A DNA stretch of 64,000 bases. Source: Gautieria morchelliformis. Its lineage: Eukaryota; Basidiomycota; Agaricomycetes; Gomphales; Gomphaceae. The position numbers and the translations under genes were made by a program. Positions 53,789 to 64,000 of the stretch are shown here, piece after piece. Where the stretch lies: the NCBI GenBank assembly GCA_015179125.1, contig WHVA01000449.1, positions 30,349-94,348 of the forward strand. Direction: 5' to 3'. The first letter of the stretch is position 1, and each line of letters starts with the position of its first letter. Below the pieces are notes generated by a model. It ran no database searches. It was not told the origin of the DNA and saw only the letters and a list, made by a program, of their open reading frames with translations.

Positions 53789-55277
53789 TTAGATCGCATC
53801 GTCAGTGGCAATGACAGTCTGAGTCAGTCTGACAAGGTCATCTATTTTATCAGATGGGATGCGCAGTACTCGCTCCATGTGGTTAAACATATCAGGCGTC
53901 CAAGAAGCCTGCTGGACAGCCTGCTGTAGCCAACGTACCGCATTGGTAAGAACCTTCTGGCTACTGTAGATCCTGTAAGTCTCCAAAAACTCCACCAGGG
54001 ACGTTACAGCCATCTCGTTGGCATGTAAGGCTTCAATCCTGCCAAGATCGACTTCCTGCATTGCAGCCAATGTCTTGGCATCGTAGAATTCGTCCGAGCT
54101 TGATGGACTAGGGGCCTCGGCTGGGATGAACTGGCTGGTGCGGTATGCATTCAAGGACTCGTGGAAAGAGCGTGTAGGTGTCTGTGGATTCAGGGGCACA
54201 TAAGAGTGGCTGGCACCTTTGCCGGCAAAGTTTGAGGACATAGGAGGGTAGGCATTGAGAGACTGGTGGGATGAACGAGAGGGGGTAATAGTTGTCAACT
54301 CGGGTTGTCGGCTGTGGTGGGATGAACGACCAGGTGTAATAGTTTGTAACTCAGGTTGTCGGCTCTGGTGGGATGAACGAGAGGGAGCAATAGTTGGTGA
54401 CTCAGATTGTCGGTCTCGTGTGTGGGAGTGAGAAAACCCTATGGAATGTACATTAGCAAATGCTGCAACATGAACATGAAACTTACGTTTGAAGTATCCT
54501 GTATTTACAGTTCGCCGCTCCCACTCCTTAACCCAGGGAATAGCAAGTGTGGTCACGAAACGAGCACCAAGGTCATCTATAGCCTTGGAGACCAAATTGT
54601 CAGTCTTCAGCTTATGGTCGAACCAATCGGACACCCCAATAACTAGGTTCTTGCGCAGGGTGGCTGCATCCAATTGGTCTCCAGGACGGCATTCTGGGTG
54701 TAGTGAGAAGAGAATGCATGCTGAACCGCTGAGGCGGCTGTAGATGGCACACTAGCCACTTCTGTTAGTGTGCAACCCTAAATGAACAAAATAATTCTTA
54801 CCGCGTCATCAATGTCTTGAAGGGCAATGGCGCGGTATTGCCTGCGCTCATCAGCATTGGAAATCCAACCCATTGGAAGCTCTTCAGCACTCATTCCAAA
54901 ATCGTACGAAGCTCCCTGGCCAAAGCGACGTCGCGCCCGTTCTACGGCCAGATCCAATGCGTCCACTGTTCGTGGCTCATTCTCCTGCCATTTTCGTAGG
55001 GCGGATGGATGGGAGTGCTGAGGGTGGGTCGTGAAATCTGGATCAACTGGGGAGCGGTTGGCAGCACGAGACGGATAAGTCTGCCAGAGCATATCGAGGT
55101 TCCAGACAGCCTTGTTTGGTGAACACAACCGCCCACATGGACCAACATAGGTAACTACACAGCCGGGATGGCATTGGAGCTCCTTAGTAGAAATATAATA
55201 AATAATTGGTTACCCCTGCAAGTCTTCAAATGCGATGTCTGGAATTTGGCAAAGAGGCTAATTTCACCATTCTCCAT
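53789..55277 (-). CDS. KDZ-borne accessory gene 2 (about 430 aa, unknown function)
   Basis: A possible first exon with MENGEISLFAKFQTSH (55277), then ELQCHPGCVVTYVGPCGRLC with four close cysteines (C-x3-C-x8-C-x3-C), a WNLDMLWQTYP block, then VIGVSDWFDHKLKTDNLVSK. A Ser/His-rich segment follows with three imperfect TITPSRSSHQSRQPEL-type repeats, and a helical C-terminal part ends VIATDDAI at 53789. Consensus introns lie near 54790-54740 and 54485-54440. The junction of the first two exons is not resolved. No stop or frameshift was noticed in the main exons. The cysteine group could bind zinc. Function unknown. Confidence 0.6.
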
Positions 55278-55770
55278 TGTGTTGGAGTAACAAACACATG
55301 ACTGCCCAAACACGTGACTACCTGCGCGTGATGCCGCAAGCTCGTTTGTTCTCTATATTTAGGTATATGCATCTCTGTTATGAGACACCCCTTTTGTTTT
55401 CTCTTTTATTCAGACAATTGTGATAGAAACTATAAGTAACAATAGTTAGGACCACTTTCCTCAGTCGTTTGACACGCCATCGCGTCCAAACACTGAGGTA
55501 AGAAACTCTTACAATTACTATGTATTTCCCATATTCACCTGTACACTATAGATTACTGCATCAGGTGAATAAATAGTCATTTGACACGCCATCGTGTCCA
55601 AATACTGAGATTACTGTATCAGTTATTGCGCAATCTTTACACATTGCAGTGTCACAGTTAACATGGCAATGGACAGGTGCATTGTATGCGCTTTCAATAA
55701 TGAAATCACGACTCATGCTTTATAGACAAGAACAGCCTGGCATGCATTGTGCATTGCAAGTAGAGACTAA
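55278..55770. other. Spacer between KDZ genes
   Basis: AT-rich, non-coding, with a repeated TTTGACACGCCATCG.GTCCAAA.ACTGAG block (near 55468 and 55580). It probably holds the promoter of accessory gene 2 and the 3' end of the transposase gene. Confidence 0.5.
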
Positions 55771-58700
55771 CTAAGTAATGAGATCATTCATTGATAAACT
55801 GGAGATATAATCCTCCAGACGAGACATTTCTTCATTATCCTCATCATCCTCATCTTCATCCTCATCGTCCTCACGTGCTTTGGCTACTCCATGATGCGTA
55901 GCCTGGGAGGATGAAGGTAGCTTTATCGTTATTCGTGTAGTACCCAGTTGTGTACCAATCTCGGAGGAACCTGTGTAACCTGGTAAGGCAAACAGGGCCT
56001 TGAGCTTATGTCGGTGATAGTCATTGAGCCGTCGCCAAGTTTGGAGCTGCTCCTTAAGCTCTTCGCACAACAGTGGTTTGTGGGCCTGGAGATTATGGAT
56101 CTGCATTTCGTATTCTGTTTCGCTATCATGGATCCAAGTGTTCAACCGTGCCACCTCCACATTCAACCGAGCTATTTCTTCTTTTGCACGTTCCAGTCGC
56201 AAACTATATATTGTCACTTGGCGATTGACTGTGTCAGCCCACGGAAGCTTACGGATGTCCTCTCGTGCTGCTGAGCGCAATAAGTCAAATTCTGCCAGGG
56301 TACCATATTCAACGACTTCCTGCCATTCGAGCCGGGGTCGTGGAGGAACTAGCTTGGCGGCTGCTTGATTATAACGCTGAGAGCTGACTGGATAGCTTTG
56401 CATCGTGTCTGCAATGATTTGCTGATGTGTACCCGCAGCTTGTACCCTGTATTGTATTAGCTTGGATCCTATCACAACATTGGCAATTACGCACCAGTGC
56501 CAGACAAATTGGCCTTTGTGAGCTCAAACAGGCGTTGTACAACTAGGCCTTCAAGCTTATCAACTGCTAGCTGGTACTCCCGAATCTTGTTGTAGCTCAT
56601 GGCCACCTCCCATTCATGGCATCCAGGAGTCCAGCGTTCAGCGATATCAAGAGTTTCTTCTATAGACATAACTTCCTTTTGCAGGAACTCATAGGCCTCC
56701 CATGCCTGTTGACGAATAGCTCTTACACGACTCGTGGGCGGTGTAAACTGGCAAGTTGCATCGAACATATGCCTTCACTCTAAGTTAATGCCTGAAAAAA
56801 GTGAACCAAGGAATAATAACATACTTTGCTAGCTGCATCTTTGTGAGAACCGTCACATATTGGCCCCTGGCTATATCACTGTCCGGCTCGATCTCTTTTG
56901 AAGCCAAATAGGTACGTTCCTGGTCCAGCCATTTCTGATAGTGTGTGTCGGCCACAGACTGATAACCAGTCAGTGCTGCAATTGCAACAGGCATGTCATG
57001 AATAAGACCAAGAGCTTGAGCATAGTTGTTGTATAGGAATGTCGCTGCTCGTGTAATTATAGACTGCTGGAGAAACACTAGATGATGCTACTTACATAGT
57101 AGTTCATATTTATCTTCATCGTGTTGGCGAAAATACATATCAATTGCCTGATGGCGATGGAATCGTGAAGTGTGGCGTATAGCACTTGCAAGCGCATTGG
57201 AACCCTTGAAGATACGTTCACATACCTCCAAGTCTTCGATGCCAAACCCGTGCAGATACAGGGGATGCCACTGTAACTGGCATCTCCGATTGTGTGCATA
57301 TCCATGGAAAGCTGGTACTACAAAGCGGAGCTGTTTCTCTTGCGCATGTGCACCCAGCGAGCTGTTTTTGACAGTTGTGGCGAAAGAACAAGCGATTCAT
57401 ACCCGATGGCCAGATTTGAGTCATACACTTCAATGATCTTGTTGAGGTGAGCCAGGGGGTACTTTGCCCTGGGTGAACATGTGAGTATAAATATTAGGAT
57501 TTGAATTGCATACCCACAATTCCCCGCTACGGACCATGTCTGCAATGAGAATGATAAATCCATGGCGGCATGCAGATAAAAAAATGCCTGATTCATCAAA
57601 TTCCTTGTAAGTGGCCTTGACAGCATCAGCATTTGCTGCCTTCCATCGGTCGGTGCATGTGGTATCTCCCATACGTTGTATCCACCTGCTCGGCCTCCTG
57701 CCACAGAGTTGGACCTTTTGCCTTAGGCGTTTCCTAACTTCATCCTTGAATTGATCAACCTGATCAACGGTGAGATAGTAGTCGCTTAGAAATGGCTTGT
57801 TGATATCTTGGCGACCAGACCGTGCGAGCCGTTTCAGCGAGTTGTTACCATCGAGAGCAAGAAGCATTGATGGCTGAAGCTCGGTCTCTCCATTGAGCTG
57901 GTCTAAGGGTAGATCATCAATTCCTTCTTGGCCACAGTTTGGCACTAACCTTGTGACAGCATGAGGGACACATGTGCTTCATTCGCCAATTGGGTGTATC
58001 ATGGACATAATTGCTTTTACCTTTGCATCTACATGTCGTAGTAGATCTAAGTATGTATCGAATGCCCGAGTGAATTGCTCCCGCAAGTAGCGTCGATAAT
58101 TAATCTAGAAAAGAGCGGTCAATGACATTGGGTGTGATAACCAAAGAAAGGAATACCTTGCAGACATCACAAAGAACTCTTACCCATGCCTGGATACTCA
58201 CGTGGGGACTTCGAAGACGCAGCCGACGAAATACCTCAAGTGTCGCAACTTCAAATGCCATCGACGGGTCGACAGGATTGCAGGAGATAATGCCATAGTG
58301 GATGAGTGTGACACTGATGTGAGAGACTCCGGAGATGTGGCTAAATTCTCGTTCCATGCAAGCTTCCAATGCAAAGGTGAGCAAGTGTCGACATTGATTC
58401 AGAGACTTACCGCCAATTCCCATAACACTCAAAATAAATTTCCCTCCACTAGTTTCTATGCGAGTTCCTCCGTGCTTCCAAAGTAAGTAGGCATCTGCTA
58501 AGGCAGGCATCTGTGCCTGCCATGCCTGATCTCGTCGATGTATCGCTTCTGCCCAAGTGCGCCCGTCTTTTTGCTTTTATAGAGATTATTTGAGATAATG
58601 GAGTCTAAGAACAACGTGGAAAGGCTAACCTCATTCTAATATGCCGGTCATATTCACAAGTAGCCAAATACTCGCCTCCCTCATGGCTAATCTCTCGATT

Positions 58701-59111
58701 GTTATCAGGGCAGCCAATACCATCGATATTTTCGACCACATCTTCCCAGCCGTCCATCATAGTCTCATCATGGTTGCTGCGACCTATGTCTTGAGATACC
58801 TGTTCCAATGCGCGGCGAGTCGATTGATGAAGATCTTGACTTCGGCTCAGTAAGTCTTTCCTGTATATTAGGCATGGAACATCACCTTGATTATATTCTT
58901 GTCTCTTCTCGTCCCATCGTTCTGCGCTCACTCCAAGTTTGGCTCGCATGACCCGCTCATGTAAAATGCCTGTTCGAACAGGTGGCCGTGCACCTTCGCC
59001 AAGGGTGGTAACTTGATGGCGCACCCCGAGACGACTAATCTTGACACCTTGACTCAATTTGCTCTTAACCTTTCGACGGTGAGGAGCTGGTCTGAGCGCA
59101 GGCATGCGCAA
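55771..59111 (-). pseudogene. KDZ transposase, multi-exon, one apparent frameshift
   Basis: Cut-and-paste transposase. Start at 59111 (MRMPALRPAPHRRK). An N-terminal region is followed by TWAEAIHRRDQAW and AFEVATLEVFRRLRL, then the KDZ core: MLLALDGNNSLKRLA (about 57850), FDESGIFLSACRHGFI (about 57570), ADMVRSGELAKYPLAHLNK (spliced with GTGGGT donor), AFHGYAHNRRCQLQWHP and GIEDLEVCERIFKGSNALAS (about 57220). A coiled-coil C-terminus ends in an Asp/Glu run and SLSMNDLIT. Introns have good splice sites. At about 57397 one base is missing: GGGTATGAATCGCT where GYDIACSF is expected. This shifts the frame in the core unless it is a sequencing error. Otherwise complete. Confidence 0.8.
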
Positions 59112-59229
59112 GAGAATCCAGGTATGGGATCACGTGATTGATGATTGATCTGCACATGATGCGTGTTCAAAGAAGACAATAATATCTTGTGAATCGTGTG
59201 ATGCCTAAATCAGAGCTCATTGGATGTTA

Positions 59230-59717
59230 TAAATCATTTGTTCTGGTGATTTTTCATAATTTTCCGGAAGCTGTAGAGCAAAGTTGCATGCTCGTCGTGT
59301 GCAACAGCGAGCACGCACTTCCTTGTGACGCCGGATCAGCTCTGTGGGAATTGAATGACAGACGCGAATATTTTTAAGATTTATTAGGATTTTTTTGAGA
59401 CAAGGGGATGGCCTCTATAGGTTGCCGTCGTGTGCAGCGGTGAGGAGGGACTACTAGCGATGGGCCGAACATATCCTATTATGGCTATCTACTTCGTTGC
59501 TAAATTTAGGCTGGTAGGTCTTAATGGACCGGTCATGTGACCTTTTGGGAGCCTGGACCTATCTCAAGGATCAGTCACGCAATATTACTACGGGGTGAAG
59601 GTTTTCTTGAGATTGGTCTCGCGTCATAGCTTACCTCTCGAACGAGGCCGTATTAGGCCGGGACTACACACCGGCTGTCGCCACCTAAATAGCAAGCGCT
59701 AGTGTAAGGTACAGGTG
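59230..59717. repeat. Right TIR of the KDZ transposon
   Basis: 488 bp, inverted copy of 51584-52093. Ends GGTACAGGTG at 59717. Confidence 0.9.
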
Positions 59718-61309
59718 TATGGTGGTTTGGCTAGAGCACCGTATCTGTACCAATCATTGAAGTAATATTAGTAATATAACCTTCCGTTCATTAGTGATTC
59801 ATTTCGCGAGGACAACACTGCCCGTGAAAGCCCGGTACGAATGGAAGGTCGCTGTCATCGTCGCTGTTTATACCGTATCGTAGCGGCGGCGGCTGCCGCC
59901 CCAGTCCCCAACTCTCTCCAACTTTAAATGCGTCAGAGCTTAAAAAACCGAATCAGTAAAGTTCTTTCTGTCCATGAAATTGAAGCCAGACCACCGTAAG
60001 ACAGTAAAATACAAGGAGTACAACTGAAGGGTGGGAGAATGGGAGAGTAGACGAAATAACTAGAGTGGGGGAAAGAAACGCTCTATGAAATAGGTGTGCC
60101 GTGAGGCAGTGGACGGATGAGGTGGCGTTTGGCGGTCAGGACGATGTCGTGCTTAGAGCTGCGTTCCAGAATATTGCAATGGCCATGGGAAATGCAGAAC
60201 AAGGGCCACCTTGTGCGGAGTAGTGTTTTGTCTTAAATTCTACAATGAGTCAACTCAACCGTATATTTACGCAGTCATCCTGATAGCGTCGTCATGTCCA
60301 GTCATCATGGTATATAGCAATCAACGTACCAGATATAGGAGTTTTCTTGCGTCCATCTCCGACTTTGAGGGACGTTCATCACTTCTTTATCCAGCAACGG
60401 ACAGGGAGACATCTTGTTATTAGATATCTTCAGTAATCAGATGCTCTGGGATAACAACATCCTTCTGGGGACTGACATTGCAAATCGTGAGTATGATTAC
60501 AAGGCTCAGGGTGAGGTCATCAGGAAGATGGACAACACCGTGTATGATGTGGATGAGTGCACCTGTATCAGGAGGTTGTGCATGGGGAGAGGTCTTATGC
60601 GTGAGTACTGTATCCCTTTTGTTTTGCATGACCCTCAGTCTGTTTCCTGCATTCCCTGTTGGGATGGGAAATCGCCCAATGTGCCGTAAAGGACGGCAAA
60701 TACAGATGGAGGTGACGGAGGGGGCTCATAGAACAGACAGGTAGATAAGGGAAGGGTCAGGGCACGGAAAGAAAGCCCAGGGTGAAGACAGCGCCGAAAA
60801 AAGAAAGGACGTCGGAAACAGGGCGAAAGAAACACCCATCCGAACGCCATGCCAAAAAGGGATGTGTAGAGATCCCACTATGCAAACGAAGGATGGGAAG
60901 GGGTGGGACGGGATGACAAAGAAAAAGCGGGGCAGGCCAGGCAAACATTTCAAGAGTGGGGATACATTTTACTCCCCCGTGAGACACAGAGAAACCAACC
61001 CCCCCCCCCTCTAAAATGACAGGCCTCCACAGAAAAACCGCTAGGAAGGGCCATCCAATTAAATGAATACGAATGCACCCGCATAACGGTGATCACAGTT
61101 ATTCGCGCTCGTGCAACCCTCCCTCTCCTTTGGAGAGAGTCAGGGACCGTATTTCACAGCTGTATATGTTGAGCTCATTGCTGTATATAATCTCATTTGG
61201 AGTTACATTATTCTTAAGGAGGTCATCTGGGCAGTTAAAATATTGCCCGGGCCTCAAATTTAGTATATCCTCAAGGTGAAAGCCATGACTCACTGGTAGT
61301 GAGATTGCT
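59718..61309. other. No gene recognised
   Basis: The first part has no coding signal. A plus-strand stretch at 60414-60689 is open (DNTVYDVDECTC region) but matches nothing I know. 60690-60960 is markedly purine-rich on the plus strand. A run of nine or more C lies near 61000. Confidence 0.4.
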
Positions 61310-61508
61310 TCCAAATGGCCACGAGGGAGAATGACGATAGGAAGAACAAGAGCAGGATGGGGTGGGTCATTCAAGGATGATGGGGTGGTATGAGTTCAAT
61401 GGGAAGAACAAGAGCGGGATCCGGTGGGATGTTCGAAGATGAGGGGCTGGGTATGAGTTTGATGGGAAGAACGAGAGCGGGATCGAGTGGGCTGTTCAAT
61501 GATGAGGG

Positions 61509-61812
61509 AACCGGGCATGCGGCGCTGAACAAGCACCTACACAAAATGGGGAAGGCAGACTCACCCATGTGCCCAGCCTGCGAGAAGGCAGAGGAGACGG
61601 TATATCACTACCTTTTCAGATGCCCAGGGTACAAAAAGCACAGACAGGAGCTACAGAGGGAGCTGCGAAGAGGAGCTACGATGGCTACAACTATACTGGG
61701 AAGACCGAAGGCGATGAAACACCTACTCAGGTTTATACAAGCCACCAGGAGATTCGCTAAGACGCATGGGGAGCTGACATTGCCGCCGCAACGGGAGGAC
61801 AGCAAGAAGTAG
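61509..61812 (+). pseudogene. LINE ORF2 C-terminal fragment
   Basis: Reads GHAALNKHLHKMGKADSPMC, then the zinc motif CPACEKAEETVYHYLFRC (CX2CX8HX4C) and HLLRFIQATRRF before the stop at 61812. This arrangement is typical of the end of LINE ORF2 proteins behind RT and RNase H in fungi. RT and endonuclease are absent because the insertion is 5'-truncated. Confidence 0.85.
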
Positions 61813-62039
61813 GCAGAGGAATTGTGGAGCAAGCAGGGAGAGGCATGAAGAATAGAAAACCTCGCCAACCAAAGGCATGGACAAGCTTGGGGCTTCGCCC
61901 GCAGAGCACAAGTGGAGATAGAGGCAGAAAGGGCAGAAAGAACAATCCTGTTGACCAGGGCTTTGTAGGAAATTTGTCTTACATAGGGCCTTGCCCCAAA
62001 AGACATAAAATTGGATATAAAAAATAAAAATAAAATAAA
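61509..62039 (+). mobile_element. 5'-truncated LINE (non-LTR retrotransposon) 3' end
   Basis: Encodes the C-terminal tail of a LINE ORF2, followed by a 3' UTR and A-rich end (AAATAAAAATAAAATAAAA). Flanked by AATGATGAGGG on both sides (61498-61508 and 62040-62050), the target-site duplication left by target-primed reverse transcription. Confidence 0.85.
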
Positions 62040-62280
62040 AATGATGAGGGGCTGGGTATGACTTCAATGGGAAGAACAAGAGCGGGATCAGGTGGGTCAT
62101 TCAAAGATGAGGGGCTGAGTATGAGTTCAATGGGAAGAACGAGAGTGGGATCAGGTGGGTTGTTCGAAGATGAGGGGCTGGGTATGAGTTCTATGGGAAG
62201 AATGAGAGTGGGATCGGGTGGGTCGTTTGAAGATGAGGGGCTGGGTATGACTTCGATGGGAAGAACGAGAGCGGGATCGG

Positions 62281-63623
62281 TGTCATGACGCGTTTATTTC
62301 CCATACTCAGATGCCCCGTTCTCCCATTTCTCACTCCACCTCCATGTTTGTTCCGATCGCCCTTGCCATGTTCAGCAACCGATCTTCGCTGTTCGCGCCA
62401 TTTACCATAGAGGTCCTGATTGGAAACAGGTTCATAGCTGAGCAGAGGGACTATGACCCTGTTCAAGAGAGGCAGATGGCTGATGAGCTGTCAAAGCACA
62501 ATCGACGTCTTTGGACTGACTTGGCAGTCATCGCTGGGCCTATCACCTCCTCTGCTCAACCCTCTTTCAATGGTGTTCCTATGATCGGATTGTCATGACT
62601 TGTGTATCTCCTGCACCTTGTTATCCCCATTTCCCCTTTCGCCACTCCTCCCCATGTTCGCTCGGCTTCACCCTCCACCTCAACCACTCCTGCCCTATGT
62701 CATCTCCGTTAGCCCTTCCTCGCATTTCGCCGAACAGCCATTCGCTGCTCGCATCATTCGCCAGCAGGCACACCATCAAATCATGATCGATATCCCTACC
62801 CGGCATGATGGCTCGTCAGTAGCTCTATCAGCTTCTCAGTCCAACCCCCTTTTGGTGTTCATATGATCAGGGTGCGTTCGCGGGACGTCCTACCTGTAGG
62901 TCGTGTGGGTTCAACCCAGCAGATGAAGAACCCGTGCAGGGCAGTGTATATGCGGGCCCCAAGACATGATTTCGTACATAGGTGCCTTCGCCACCTTTAC
63001 TCTCCGTCGTTTCGTGTTTGCACTCTTCCCTTACTCTATTGTATGTTTATTCCATCTACTTAGTATCATGACTGCGCACCCCTATCCAACCCTGACTCAC
63101 AACGGCCTCTTTCCTATTCGCTGATACCTTACGAGCATTTGATATAAGTAGTTTACATTCGCATGTATATTCTCCAGTTCAATTATCATATGTCGTCCAT
63201 CTTGTGCAAACTTGACCTCACTGTGATCATCATTTTGAGCCTTCTCCTGGAGATTTCTATCTTCGACCAGAAGAGTACTTAGGCATCACTGGTGAGTTCT
63301 CATACTTCATCTTCATTACCTTAGCCTTCGAACTATTTTCTGTGCTGACGGCGAAGGGCTCTGAAGGAGCACCTTCGCTGGCGAAGGGATTGTCGCTACC
63401 TAGACAACCCTTCAGTGACACCTTGTATGTTACATTGTCAAGTGCCACGGGCTATTTCGCTATGACTGTAGATAGGGCGAGCTCCGCTCAGGGAGCCCTC
63501 TTATCTTGTGAACATTTATTGGTTCACCTATTCACCAAACGGCATACTTATTTGCACAAGTCATTTGGGCATTTGCTGTGTTCACTAATACACGATATTA
63601 ACGCCTAAAAACCAATCTTGACA
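62281..63623 (+). repeat. Solo-LTR family S, copy S4
   Basis: 1343 bp, TGTCATGACGCG to CCAATCTTGACA, flanked by perfect 5-bp duplications ATCGG (62276-62280, 63624-63628). A TATA-like GATATAAGTAG lies at 63141 in the last third, which sets the sense of the family. It is inserted in the 63-bp minisatellite. Confidence 0.9.
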
Positions 63624-64000
63624 ATCGGGTGGGTTGTTTGAAGATGAGGGGTTGGGTATGACTTCAATGGGAAGAATGAGAGTGGGTCGAGTGGGCTGTT
63701 CAATGATGAGGGGCTGGGTGTGAGTTCGATGGGACGAGAGCAGGATCGGGTGGGTTGTTCGAAGATGAGGGGCTGGGTATGACTTTGATGGGAAGAACGA
63801 GAGCGGGATCGGGTGGGTTGTGCGAAGATGAGGGGCTGGGTATGAGTTCGATGGGGTGAGAGTGTGTCGAGTGGGCTGTTCAATGATGAGGGGCTGGGTA
63901 TGAGTTCGATGGGAAGAGCGAGAGCAGGATCGAGCCGATTGTTCAATAACCAACGGTTGAGTTGAAGGCAGTGTATGATGATGCAATTATGAATGAGAAT

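Larger units (their letters stand above)
51584..59717 (-). mobile_element. KDZ-superfamily DNA transposon, 8.1 kb with long TIRs
   Basis: Bounded by inverted repeats starting CACCTGTACCTTACAC at 51584 and its complement ending at 59717. It contains three multi-exon genes, all on the minus strand: a KDZ transposase (59111-55771) and two genes of unknown role. No convincing target-site duplication is seen (GTCGAT left, TATGGT right), so one flank may be rearranged or the end may be slightly misplaced. Confidence 0.85.
61310..63950. repeat. 63-bp minisatellite, interrupted twice
   Basis: Imperfect tandem units of 63 bp (GATGAGGGGCTGGGTATGAG ... GGGTTGTTCGAA). They are found at 61310-61508, 62040-62280 and 63624-63950. 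The gaps are a LINE fragment and solo LTR S4, both inserted in repeat units. As 63 is a multiple of three, a 21-residue periodic frame stays open on both strands. Confidence 0.9.

Noticed and set aside
57060-57085. An 18-base GTAAGT...CTAG segment in the KDZ transposase, containing an in-frame stop, as an ultra-short intron
   Set aside because: The same donor with an acceptor 48-51 bases downstream also restores the frame (ELL-S-TFLYNNY), matches the family better and has normal fungal intron length.
60414-60689. Open plus-strand frame as a gene
   Set aside because: No recognisable domain, no start context, and no splice partners.

Overview
The window looks like a repeat-dense stretch of a basidiomycete (Agaricomycete) nuclear genome. 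The evidence is roughly 50-65 bp GT..AG introns with CTAAC-like branch points, TATA-box genes with short 5' leaders, Ty3/Gypsy and Ty1/Copia elements of basidiomycete type, and a KDZ (Kyakuja-Dileera-Zisupton) DNA transposon. The LTR style would fit Ceratobasidiaceae/Rhizoctonia, but that placement is a guess. No rRNA, tRNA, CRISPR or prokaryotic operon structure was seen.

Left third (1-30.4 kb) is a nest of retroelements. A decayed Gypsy (1-4089, minus, cut by the window edge) sits inside a solo LTR, which in turn sits in the protease gene of a second decayed Gypsy (4343-8814, minus); another solo LTR splits the gag gene of that second Gypsy. Then follow a degenerate Copia (10.2-13.6 kb, minus), an internally deleted Copia (14.4-16.5 kb, plus), half of a Copia-B (16.8-18.35 kb, minus), a decayed but complete Copia-A (18487-22972, plus), an intron-containing ER-type DnaJ pseudogene (about 23.9-25.0 kb), and the other half of Copia-B (25.8-30.35 kb, plus) with a third solo LTR in it. 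The two Copia-B halves carry matching target-site duplications, so they are best read as one insertion split by a 12-kb inversion.

Middle (31-50 kb) holds the apparent host content: an unidentified two-exon gene ('gene Y') in four copies arranged as two head-to-head palindromic pairs, and an unidentified one-coding-exon gene ('gene X') with two intact copies and one truncated copy. The second palindrome was split by an apparently young, intact Copia-A (44131-48622; LTRs identical by eye, one uninterrupted 1340-codon ORF). A degraded 7TM-like membrane protein gene and a long-armed MITE lie between the two modules. A Gly-rich small protein gene (50407-51241) follows.

Right (51.6-59.7 kb) is an 8.1-kb KDZ transposon with about 0.5-kb terminal inverted repeats. 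It carries a multi-exon transposase (one apparent 1-nt frameshift) and two further intron-rich genes of unknown function on the same strand. The end of the window (61.3-64 kb) is a 63-bp-unit minisatellite that was a target for a 5'-truncated LINE and a solo LTR, both with target-site duplications.

Mutations separating repeat copies are strongly biased to CpG transitions, pointing to methylation-linked decay of transposons.
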